Origin: a virus
Reading direction: 5' to 3' (one strand)
DNA length: 62,326 nucleotides
IMG/VR virus record: IMGVR_UViG_3300027749_000115
Coordinates: 1-62,326 of that record
Shown here: in pieces, positions 54,908 through 62,326 of the stretch
Layout of the letters: each line of letters starts with the position of its first letter
Position numbering within the stretch: position 1 is the first letter of the stretch
The notes under the pieces: generated by a model
What the model was told of the DNA's origin: nothing
Databases searched by the model: none
Seen by the model: only the letters and a program-made list of their open reading frames with translations
Position numbers and translations under genes: made by a program

Positions 54908-56470
54908 TTAGAATTGTGGGATTTCCTCGATCAACACAGTTCTTGATAAATCTTCAATGAATACATCACATCTGTCTTTCATCCAGATTTCGTATCCTGG
55001 GAATTTGTTAGCTGAACTCATACCTTGAGACTTAGCAAAACCTAAGTGGTGACGAGTACCATCAATATAACCCCATGTCATAGAAGGAGCACCTTTCATT
55101 CTCACTTCTCTAATGTTATTCACCATTGAACCATCAGACATTGGAGAAACATCAAACACCATAAATACTGGAGTAGATTTTTTGTTTTGTCCAAACTCTA
55201 AGTTAGTTTGTGGTAAATCTAATTCTTTTAAGTGAATCAATTCAACTCTACCAGTCTCACGTGTAACCATTGCATCAAATGCAAAGTTGTAAGTGATATG
55301 TTGTCCTTCACCTTGCATATATCTGTTTCCAGAATCAGCCATGAAAGTTAATCCAGAGTTTAATGCATCATTTTTCAAAGCTTGTTGGAACACGTCAAAA
55401 CCAGCCTCATTAGTATACATTTTAACACTTCTATCTTTCACATCCACTCTTCTGTAGAATAAATCTCCAAATACTGAACGGATTAAGTTAGCAGAGAATT
55501 CACCTCTGTTATATTGTACCAAGTTTCCATTGTTACGCATTCTGTGGTATACACCTGCAGATGTACGTTTCAATTCTTGTTTAGAACCATTAGTTTTAAC
55601 TGTACCTGGTTTAGCCCAAATCATACGTTTAACTTTCAATTCTAACATTGATTTACGCATCCAGAATTCAATGAACGGTTCCCATTTAACATCATTACGA
55701 GTTAAAGGTAATTGGTTTCTTCTTTGTGGAGCATATACTAAGATGTCTAATGGTTTACCAGAAGAATCTCTCATCATTTTATCATCAGCCCATTCAGTGA
55801 TTTTGTGCTCATAACCATATGCAGAACCTAAAGATTCGAACATTGTGATTTGCTCACCTAATCTTGGAAGACCTAATAAGTCTTGATCAAACTCACCAAT
55901 AGCAGCATCAACTAATTCTAGTTCAACACCATATTGTAAGAAGATAGGATTAACAAAATCAATTGTTGGGTTATCAGTTACTAATGTAAATGAATACAAG
56001 TAACCCATGTTCCAAGGCACTGGATCTTTGATTACATAGAATCTAGGTCCGTATTGACGAGTACCTACAGATACGATTGCATTTTTAGAAAACTCATTAG
56101 TATCTAATACTAAAGAAAATTCTTGACCATCAATACCTGTTTTACCAGCTGCAATTAAATCTTGAGTGGAAGCAGGAATGTCAATGATTTTTGGGAATTT
56201 GTAAGGAACAGCTATTTGCCATTTCCATGCATCACTATTATTATCAATGTAATAAGGTGTGCTTTTGTTGATCATGTCCAAAAAGTCATTACTGTACAAT
56301 GAGCTCTGAGTATATAAAGAAATGATTTTCTTGTCATAATCTGCAGGCTCAGTAGAGTGAAAACTCTCTAAGTGATTGGAGTCTGTAAGTTTACCTACTG
56401 CACGCTTATCCATAGAAGCTACTCTAGCGTAAGTAAAACCTGTTAACCCAGGGATTGTTTGAATTGCCAT
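54908..56470 (-). CDS. Major capsid protein
   Basis: 520 residues, close to the size of crAss-like major capsid proteins (about 490). Begins MAIQTIPGLTGFTYARVASM, followed by a long stretch with the HK97-like mixture of strands and helices. Recognisable segments include QFSLVLDTNEF-like strands (about 135-150), ELVDAAIGEFDQDLLG, YAPQRRNQLPLTRNDVKWEP, and late DLPQTNLEFGQNKKSTPVFM. It is soluble and abundant-looking, with no linker tracts. The position between the acidic scaffold gene and the capsid-associated gene is the crAss-like order. It is followed by two strong RNA structures, which fits a highly expressed gene. The HK97 fold itself is inference from the family. Confidence 0.85.
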   Translation of the reverse strand: MAIQTIPGLTGFTYARVASMDKRAVGKLTDSNHLESFHSTEPADYDKKIISLYTQSSLYSNDFLDMINKSTPYYIDNNSDAWKWQIAVPYKFPKIIDIPASTQDLIAAGKTGIDGQEFSLVLDTNEFSKNAIVSVGTRQYGPRFYVIKDPVPWNMGYLYSFTLVTDNPTIDFVNPIFLQYGVELELVDAAIGEFDQDLLGLPRLGEQITMFESLGSAYGYEHKITEWADDKMMRDSSGKPLDILVYAPQRRNQLPLTRNDVKWEPFIEFWMRKSMLELKVKRMIWAKPGTVKTNGSKQELKRTSAGVYHRMRNNGNLVQYNRGEFSANLIRSVFGDLFYRRVDVKDRSVKMYTNEAGFDVFQQALKNDALNSGLTFMADSGNRYMQGEGQHITYNFAFDAMVTRETGRVELIHLKELDLPQTNLEFGQNKKSTPVFMVFDVSPMSDGSMVNNIREVRMKGAPSMTWGYIDGTRHHLGFAKSQGMSSANKFPGYEIWMKDRCDVFIEDLSRTVLIEEIPQF

Positions 56471-56506
56471 TGTTATTCGTTTTTATTAATTATTAATTAT
56501 TTTTTG

Positions 56507-57757
56507 TTATTGAAACCATGAATTAGATTTAGCTCCTGAACCACTAGCACTTGAAGTTTTAACTTTAGTTACTTGTCTTGCAACTTCTCCAAATAATTGG
56601 TTAGACTGTTTAGTCACACCTGTTCTTTGTATAGTTGATAATGTAGGATCTTTTTCTAACATTTTCATAAGAAGTCCTAGTTTAACTTTCATTGCATGGT
56701 TCTCTGGTCTTTTCATATCTAGAATAGCACGATCAAAGTCTGTTAGTGTTTCTCCTGTAGGAGTTTTCCACTTGTCAACTAATAAGAAGTCTTGTAGTTC
56801 TGTTGCTAATTTTGGATTGATAGGAATACCATCAAAATCTTTTGCTTTTACCTTCTCTTGTAAGATGGTTTGTACATTATCTATGTATTGATTTCTGATT
56901 TGAGCTTTTTGTATTAACTCAGCTTCAGATTTCTGTTCTAGTTGTTGCAGTTTGGCTGCTTCTTTTTTAACTAACACCTTGTGGTGTTTTGTAGCTACAC
57001 TCTCAAGATCACCATAGTTTTGAAGTCTTTCGATTTCTGTATCTATATCTTCAGGTTCAAATCCTTGATCAGCTAAAGCTTGTTTCATTATTTTCATCTG
57101 ATTGTTCTCATTATTAAGATCCATCTCAGCGAAATTAACTATCTGATTATATGTACCAAAATACTCCTTAGGATTAACTCCCTTAACAAATATGGCATCA
57201 AATGCTTCTTGATAATCTTCTCCAAATTGAGAAATAAAGTTTTGTACTAATTCAGTAGCACCTTTTTTCTTTTCATTGTTAAATCTTTCTAGAAATTCTT
57301 CTGCAGTGTTTACTGGTTCTTGATCTTCATCATCATCATTAGTGAATACACCTAGTTTATAAAGATCATTTGCAAGAGCAGTGAACTGTGTTTCTTCTGA
57401 AGCATCATCTGCATCATTATCATCAGTTACAGGTTTTGTAGGTTTTGATACTGGAGGAAGATCTTCATCTTCATCATCATCAGTGTTATCACCTAAGAAA
57501 TTTGATATTAAAGATTGTCCTTTTTCTTTATCATCAGCATCATCATCAACTGGTGTTACCTCTTTACCTTTTGGTACTGCTGGTTTAGCAGGAGGTGTAG
57601 CAGGTTCTGCATCTTTAATGATTGGTGTAACATCTTCTGGGTTAGAAGTAGATGTTTCAGGGGAAAACAAATCATTTAATAGTTCTTGGTTACCCATTCC
57701 CATTTCCATAGTATCTTGGATACTAAAGTTACCCATAGTTTCTAAATTATCAGCCAT
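56507..57757 (-). CDS. Scaffolding protein of the capsid
   Basis: 416 residues. The N-terminal 140 residues are extremely acidic and disordered (DDADDKEKGQSLISN, DNTDDDEDEDLPPVSKPT, DDNDADDASEET). Then follow long helices and a coiled coil (ESVATKHHKVLVKKEAAKLQQ), and a Ser/Gly-rich C-terminus (SSASGSGAKSNSWF). This is the usual make-up of a scaffolding protein located directly before the major capsid gene. No Ser/His/Asp protease triad is visible. It has its own upstream promoter after the portal gene. Confidence 0.78.
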   Translation of the reverse strand: MADNLETMGNFSIQDTMEMGMGNQELLNDLFSPETSTSNPEDVTPIIKDAEPATPPAKPAVPKGKEVTPVDDDADDKEKGQSLISNFLGDNTDDDEDEDLPPVSKPTKPVTDDNDADDASEETQFTALANDLYKLGVFTNDDDEDQEPVNTAEEFLERFNNEKKKGATELVQNFISQFGEDYQEAFDAIFVKGVNPKEYFGTYNQIVNFAEMDLNNENNQMKIMKQALADQGFEPEDIDTEIERLQNYGDLESVATKHHKVLVKKEAAKLQQLEQKSEAELIQKAQIRNQYIDNVQTILQEKVKAKDFDGIPINPKLATELQDFLLVDKWKTPTGETLTDFDRAILDMKRPENHAMKVKLGLLMKMLEKDPTLSTIQRTGVTKQSNQLFGEVARQVTKVKTSSASGSGAKSNSWFQ

Positions 57758-57790
57758 ATGTAGTTGTATTTATGTTTGGTTTTATTTATG

Positions 57791-57821
57791 TAAAAGTATA
57801 ATAAGAGTTTTTAATATCAAA
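57791..57821 (-). promoter_or_regulatory. Bacteroidota-type promoter for scaffold and major capsid genes
   Basis: Minus-strand TTTG (57821-57818), 19 bases, then TACTTTTA (57798-57791). It ends 33 bases before the scaffold ATG. Unlike the two other late promoters, it has no clear 29-nt operator-like element upstream. Confidence 0.6.
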
Positions 57822-57874
57822 GAGTTATCTATCAATGTGATCTATTTTTTAAGATAATATAGCATTAATATATT

Positions 57875-57894
57875 TTTCTCTTCCGAAGAAAAGA
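57875..57894. other. UUCG-tetraloop hairpin after the portal gene
   Basis: 8-bp stem with a TTCG loop on the minus strand (TTCTTTTC-TTCG-GAAGAGAA, one G-U pair). It starts 6 bases after the portal stop. The T-run lies on the plus side (GTTTTTT), so it is not a clear minus-strand terminator; it may protect the 3' end of the portal mRNA. Confidence 0.5.
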
Positions 57895-57900
57895 AGTTTT

Positions 57901-60486
57901 TTAACCTTTTTTGTTATTTCTACCCTTGGCATTTTCTTTAGCCACTGCTAAATCGTTTGCCATATTCTCTCTAGCTACTTGTAATTTTTCTTTTTCTATA
58001 GACATTTTATCAGATGCTTGTTTATTCTTAGCTTGAATATCTGCCATCTTTAATCCATAGTCTTTAGTAGCTTTTTCTTGATCGCTATTTAATTTGCTTA
58101 TTTCTAATACATCAGGAACTTCATTTGTATTAACATCTTCTGATTGCACTTTACCATATCCTGTAGCTTGTATAATAGCAATCTTTTCTTTAGATAGTCT
58201 ATCAAGTTCTTTTTGGTAATCATCATGAGCCAATTGCTCTGTATGTTGTTGAATAAGAAATTCTTGTTGAGCTTGAGCTTGTTGTTCTTGAGCTTGTTGT
58301 TGTTGTTGAGCAAGCTGTTGTTGTTGTTCTTGTTGAGCAACTTGTCTATCTCTAAGATCTTTGAATGTCTTCTTAAGCTCTCTTTGTGATTTAGAACTGT
58401 ATAATTCTACTACATCATAAAGCGTGCCACCATTTTGAATAATAGCTTGAGAAAGTTGTCTAAGTTCATTAAACATCTGTTGATCCTCAGGTCTATTAGT
58501 TAAGAATACTTTCAAATCTCTGAATTTAAGATCTGATCCATTCACTTGTACAAATGCAGATTCTCCTTCAGATGTAATATATGAAAGTGTAGATTGTGGT
58601 TTAGCACTCTCTACATATAATGCAGCATCTATTATAGCTTGATAAAATTGTCCAAGAACATATTCATGAGCTACATATAAAGGTTCTGTTTGAGAATAAC
58701 TCTGTTGCATAGCAGTGTTAGTACCTGTAGCACTTTCTGATGCTGATACAGATCCCATACGTTGTTTAGACATACCTATAAGTTCCCAACATTCAGCTTT
58801 CATTTGTTGTGCTAATGTATATCTAGATTGTATCTCCTGTGTACGTGTAAGATCAAGAGCTGTAAATTGATTAAATGAACTAGGAGCTTTCAAATTCTCT
58901 GGAGAGTCATCAATAAATACCACTCCTCTATTACGTGCTTCCATTTCCCATATATCAAGAGCATCTTGTGCATCTCCATCTTTAGGTATAGGTATATGAC
59001 GTAATGACATAAGCTGCACTTTACCAACTTCTTTTTCTAGAAGTTTGTATAATTGGTTCATACATACATTGTATATCACCTGGAAAGGTTTCATAAGATC
59101 TACTAAGCTTTTTGCTTCTGTATTCTTCACCTCATATGTTGTACCTATAATAGGACAATAGTTTAGAAGCTTGAATGGTTTGATGTGATATATATCTGGA
59201 CCTATTTTAGTTCCTTGATACCATTCATTAACCCATCCCCATTCTAATGATTGTTGTGTAGAAATAGTTCCTGATTTATATGATTCATCTACAAGCATTG
59301 ATTGCTCATTACCCATATCATCTATATAGATAAGTTTTCCTATTTTTCTTTTAGAAATCCAATAACTTCTAACCACTACATATTTATAACCAAAGCTACT
59401 AACGTTATTAGTTAGCCCTAAGAAGTCTTTTAGTCCATCGTTATTTTCTTTCATTTCTGATTCTATAATCATACGTGTTTGTAACACTAATGGATCAAAT
59501 GTATCATACATTACAGAGTCTTGTCCAGGGATAGCATCTGGATTACCTAGATTAGATTCTCTAACATTAATTAATCCATAATCTTGTAATGAACTACGTA
59601 AGTGGTCAATCTCCTCTTTTGTAAGATCTGGTATGCTTTCAATGATCTCTGAAAGCTCCATAACTTGTACTGTCCCTGCAGCATAAGCACCTTGAGCTCT
59701 TCCTGTGGGATCTGAAATCCACTTTCTATCAGGAGTAGTGAGAAACCAAGTATTCTTTGGGTTAGCCACTTCAACATTAAATCCAAGTTTTGAGTTGTCT
59801 TCATATATATGATAAAATTCTCTAGCAGATATTAACATATCTCTAAATGCATCTTCTGATTTTTCTTTTATATTAAACTCAGCTTTTTGACATGTAAGAA
59901 CATGGTTAGCCCATTTCTCAGCAACAGATGTATAGCTATCTAGCTGATCTTTAACTTGTTCCATTGTCATTTGTTGCAATTCATCATCATCAATTTCTTG
60001 TCCTTGCAATGCTGCTTTTTGAGCAATCTGTTGTTTAACTTGACTTATTACATATTGTTGTAATGTATCTGTTTTAAATTGTAGTTCTTCAGCTTGACTA
60101 TCATCATCAAAAGCTTTCACTCTAAATGTATCAGGTCTTTTGGATATCTCTCCTACTAACTCATTTACAGGAGTGGTGATGATTGAATACATCTTTACAT
60201 AAGCAGGAAGCTCTAAATCAGATGTTAGTACATCTGTAAAGCTTCTCACTTCTGGTTCTTGATAGAAATCTTCCATACGTAAGATTCCTTTCATAAGATC
60301 ATAATTTTTAACGAATGTATCTCTGTTCTTCACATACTCAGCGTATGCTTTGTTTGAGAAATAATCCATTGTATTCTTTATCCAACTCTCATCTTGCTTT
60401 TCTTTCTCTGTTTTGAACTGATCAGGGAATATATTCAGATAAGCGTATCTGATAGTTGCATCTTTTGTATATCTAATTATTGCCAT
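57901..60486 (-). CDS. Portal protein
   Basis: 861 residues, in the size range of crAss-like portals. It opens MAIIRYTKDATIRYAYLNIF and then has helical wing and clip-like segments (for example TTPVNELVGEISKRPDTFRV about 110-130, and KSLVDLMKPFQVIYNVCMNQ about 455-475). The late SRYTLAQQMKAECWELIGMS and the C-terminal Gln-rich coiled coil (QQEQQQQLAQQQQQAQEQQA, about 735-755) are typical of crAss-like portals. The dodecameric ring at the packaging vertex is assumed from the family. Start ATG 60486 overlaps the TerL stop as TAATG. Confidence 0.82.
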   Translation of the reverse strand: MAIIRYTKDATIRYAYLNIFPDQFKTEKEKQDESWIKNTMDYFSNKAYAEYVKNRDTFVKNYDLMKGILRMEDFYQEPEVRSFTDVLTSDLELPAYVKMYSIITTPVNELVGEISKRPDTFRVKAFDDDSQAEELQFKTDTLQQYVISQVKQQIAQKAALQGQEIDDDELQQMTMEQVKDQLDSYTSVAEKWANHVLTCQKAEFNIKEKSEDAFRDMLISAREFYHIYEDNSKLGFNVEVANPKNTWFLTTPDRKWISDPTGRAQGAYAAGTVQVMELSEIIESIPDLTKEEIDHLRSSLQDYGLINVRESNLGNPDAIPGQDSVMYDTFDPLVLQTRMIIESEMKENNDGLKDFLGLTNNVSSFGYKYVVVRSYWISKRKIGKLIYIDDMGNEQSMLVDESYKSGTISTQQSLEWGWVNEWYQGTKIGPDIYHIKPFKLLNYCPIIGTTYEVKNTEAKSLVDLMKPFQVIYNVCMNQLYKLLEKEVGKVQLMSLRHIPIPKDGDAQDALDIWEMEARNRGVVFIDDSPENLKAPSSFNQFTALDLTRTQEIQSRYTLAQQMKAECWELIGMSKQRMGSVSASESATGTNTAMQQSYSQTEPLYVAHEYVLGQFYQAIIDAALYVESAKPQSTLSYITSEGESAFVQVNGSDLKFRDLKVFLTNRPEDQQMFNELRQLSQAIIQNGGTLYDVVELYSSKSQRELKKTFKDLRDRQVAQQEQQQQLAQQQQQAQEQQAQAQQEFLIQQHTEQLAHDDYQKELDRLSKEKIAIIQATGYGKVQSEDVNTNEVPDVLEISKLNSDQEKATKDYGLKMADIQAKNKQASDKMSIEKEKLQVARENMANDLAVAKENAKGRNNKKG

Positions 60487-62326
60487 TATGTAAATAATTT
60501 ATTTCTTGGTGTGTTAAACATTGATCTGCTTTCTGTAAACAGTGTCTTCTTTTTATTCTTTGTGAACATTGATTTCATTCTTACATCTTGCTCTCCTCCT
60601 ATTTTTCCCATAATGGGATCTAGTTTCATTGCTAAAGCTATTGCAAGCTCAGCAGCAATGATTCTATCAAAGTTACCTTGTTCATTATACTGAATCATTT
60701 CTTCTAGTAGAACAGGATCAAACATCTTTGACATTCCTTTTATCTCTGATATGATGTTACCATCTTCATCCTTCTCTACATGTATAGCTTCTTCTGAATA
60801 CTTCTTAAGACATCCATGTAAGAAGTCTCGTATTTTCTCAGAAGATCTATGTATTCCATAATCCCTTCGCACTGTTGTATTAGGAACTATTTCTTTTAAC
60901 CATTCAGGTTGTCTTTCTAAATAATGTTGATCTCCTTTAGCTATCATATAATCAATGAACGAGATTTCGTCATTCTCACATAGAGCTCTAGCATTATAAT
61001 ACTTGATAAGATAACGAGCTTGTTCTTCCCATGTTTCTTTCTTATCTGGTCTAGCACAATAGCTAGCTACAAACATATCTTGATACTTCTCTCCTGAAAT
61101 AGCATGCATACGTTTGTATATATAGACAGATCCTAATGATGCACTATAAGCAGACTTACCCTGTCTATAAGGGTCAATCCCTGCAACATATAATCCATAA
61201 GGAGGACTATCAATAGGAAACTCATATATCACTACAGGAGCATCTTTGTTATCACTATTTTTTAAAGGAAAGTTTGATATAGGAAGTTTATCTGTAAACT
61301 CATGTTTCACTCCTTGACCATCATCATAAAGAACAACAGGTGTTCCTGTTCTTTCTTGATTTAATAACCTAGTCTTTTGACGTTTAGCTGCTTCTATATC
61401 AAATATATTTGTATCTTCATTTAAGAATATATCATCCACCTCTTGTGGGTAATACATCTTCTCTTTTAAATAAGCTAGTCTATCACCAGCTTTCTTTAAT
61501 CTTTCAAGATTTTCATTTGTAATCTTATCTGCTGTCTCTTGATTAGAGACTAACATCTTTACATTATGTAGCTCTGATTCTTTTGGTTGTTCCAAATAAG
61601 CTCCTAAAGAAGAATCTTCTTTAGCTTCCATTCTATATTTATGGGAGATGAATAGTCCATGGATTCTTTGATCATCTTTAGCACTATTGTATTCTAAGAA
61701 GTTGAAATTCTGTACATCAAACATTAAACTCTTTGCATCCATGAAGTTTTGCATATCTCCACCTGTACCTGTAAGAATTGGAGAACATCCCCAACCAAAT
61801 GGTGTTGTAAATCCTGGTGTTGCAGCTTGTAATCCTCTAAGGAAATTACCCTTACCTATCTCATCAATAATAAGCCTTCTAGGTTTTGTACCTGCAATAG
61901 CTTCCTCATTATTACCACCATCTAAGTTACGAATAAGGATCTGAGAAAAGGGGATTCTCTCTCCTGCTTTTGTCTTGATCCCTAAAGTAACTTGGTTTTT
62001 CCAATTGTCTTCTACCCTCTGCCATCTCCAGGCTTCTGGTAAGAAGTTTAATCCTTTATCAATCTTATCTGTGATTAGTTTTATATCTGGTGCATTTAGT
62101 CCTGCAATAATGTTCTGGGAGTTCTCATCGAACGTTGCACCATGACCTATGTAGGAACTCTCAATTACACTCTTAGCCAAACGTCTAATACCTAGTATTA
62201 CTAGGCCTTTCTTTTCTGTATGTGCTCTATCTATTTCGTTTGTAATAATCCACTCGTTATCACGTAGATATGGGTTAGCATATTTCTGTGATATACGTCC
62301 TCTATCATCTATAATATCTACCTCTG
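60486..62326 (-). CDS. terL: Large terminase subunit (TerL), 5' end beyond the right edge
   Basis: The frame stays open to the window edge. A TTG at 62178-62180 could be taken as a start, but the upstream codons are coding: they read ILGIRR-LAKSV, the terminase Walker A (GIRRLAKS, 62169-62192). The gene is therefore 5'-truncated by the window and not 564 residues. Walker B is RLIIDEIGK (about 61850-61880). The RNase H-like nuclease is visible as AGIDPYRQGKS, LCENDE and NFDRIIAAELA, each with an acidic residue of the metal site. Function: ATP-driven packaging of DNA into the capsid and cutting of concatemers. It is followed directly by the portal gene. Confidence 0.93.
   Translation of the reverse strand, partial: EVDIIDDRGRISQKYANPYLRDNEWIITNEIDRAHTEKKGLVILGIRRLAKSVIESSYIGHGATFDENSQNIIAGLNAPDIKLITDKIDKGLNFLPEAWRWQRVEDNWKNQVTLGIKTKAGERIPFSQILIRNLDGGNNEEAIAGTKPRRLIIDEIGKGNFLRGLQAATPGFTTPFGWGCSPILTGTGGDMQNFMDAKSLMFDVQNFNFLEYNSAKDDQRIHGLFISHKYRMEAKEDSSLGAYLEQPKESELHNVKMLVSNQETADKITNENLERLKKAGDRLAYLKEKMYYPQEVDDIFLNEDTNIFDIEAAKRQKTRLLNQERTGTPVVLYDDGQGVKHEFTDKLPISNFPLKNSDNKDAPVVIYEFPIDSPPYGLYVAGIDPYRQGKSAYSASLGSVYIYKRMHAISGEKYQDMFVASYCARPDKKETWEEQARYLIKYYNARALCENDEISFIDYMIAKGDQHYLERQPEWLKEIVPNTTVRRDYGIHRSSEKIRDFLHGCLKKYSEEAIHVEKDEDGNIISEIKGMSKMFDPVLLEEMIQYNEQGNFDRIIAAELAIALAMKLDPIMGKIGGEQDVRMKSMFTKNKKKTLFTESRSMFNTPRNKLFT

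Noticed and set aside
1-62326. tRNA genes, integrase, insertion sequences or attachment sites
   Set aside because: None was recognised by eye. All gaps above 100 bases were read; the few that exist hold promoters, hairpins or operator-like elements.

Overview
The window is part of the genome of a tailed, podovirus-type dsDNA phage of the crAss-like group (order Crassvirales), very probably infecting a member of the Bacteroidota. The case rests on several points. The order terminase - portal - scaffold - major capsid protein - ring/tail genes - muzzle-like giant gene - cargo and giant virion RNA polymerase genes is the crAss-like order. The 4692-residue protein carries the catalytic DFDID loop of crAss-like virion RNA polymerase. 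The DNA is AT-rich. Leaders mostly lack Shine-Dalgarno sequences. Promoters resemble the Bacteroidota TTTG / TAnnTTTG type. One signal peptide ends in a Bacteroidota-like SFSQ. Every gene I accept is on the minus strand, so the map reads from right to left. No long gene is interrupted by TAG or TGA and every stop I checked is TAA, so the standard code is in use here.

Layout in the direction of transcription (high to low coordinates). 62326-57901: large terminase (5' end outside the window) and portal. 57757-49389: scaffold, major capsid protein, then conserved head/neck structural genes, a 31-residue Cys-rich gene and a T4-gp12-like collar fibre. 49376-46171: short modular virion proteins joined by Thr/Ser-rich linkers. 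A clear intrinsic terminator (46103-46129) and a promoter follow. 45988-35809: metallophosphoesterase, three small ring/tail-connector proteins (one with an IHF/HU-like look), a 1968-residue muzzle/tail protein and a small AGPF-domain protein. 35809-4352: five very large genes (1515, 1261, 899, 4692 and 2082 residues) that should make up the capsid cargo injected with the DNA. 4310-1: a small structural protein, then a lysis cassette (membrane-anchored coiled coil, 57-residue holin candidate, overlapping spanin-like pair, M15 endolysin), two small proteins and the start of a tail fibre that runs off the left edge.

The most interesting content is in the injected giants. The RNA polymerase protein appears to carry a membrane-active N-terminus, long coiled coils, an ASCH-like domain, a degenerate metallopeptidase motif, the polymerase core and a C-terminal NADAR-like domain. 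NADAR enzymes remove ADP-ribose from nucleic acid, so this could be a pre-loaded anti-defence activity. The neighbouring 2082-residue protein holds a RecB/Cas4-like PD-(D/E)XK nuclease signature. The 1515-residue protein has an intact HEVGH zinc peptidase motif. At the RNA/DNA level there is a near-perfect three-way-junction structure plus a long hairpin in the 156-nt gap after the major capsid gene, and a 29-nt palindromic element that recurs at the same distance upstream of two promoters. No tRNA, CRISPR array, insertion sequence, integrase or reverse transcriptase was seen.
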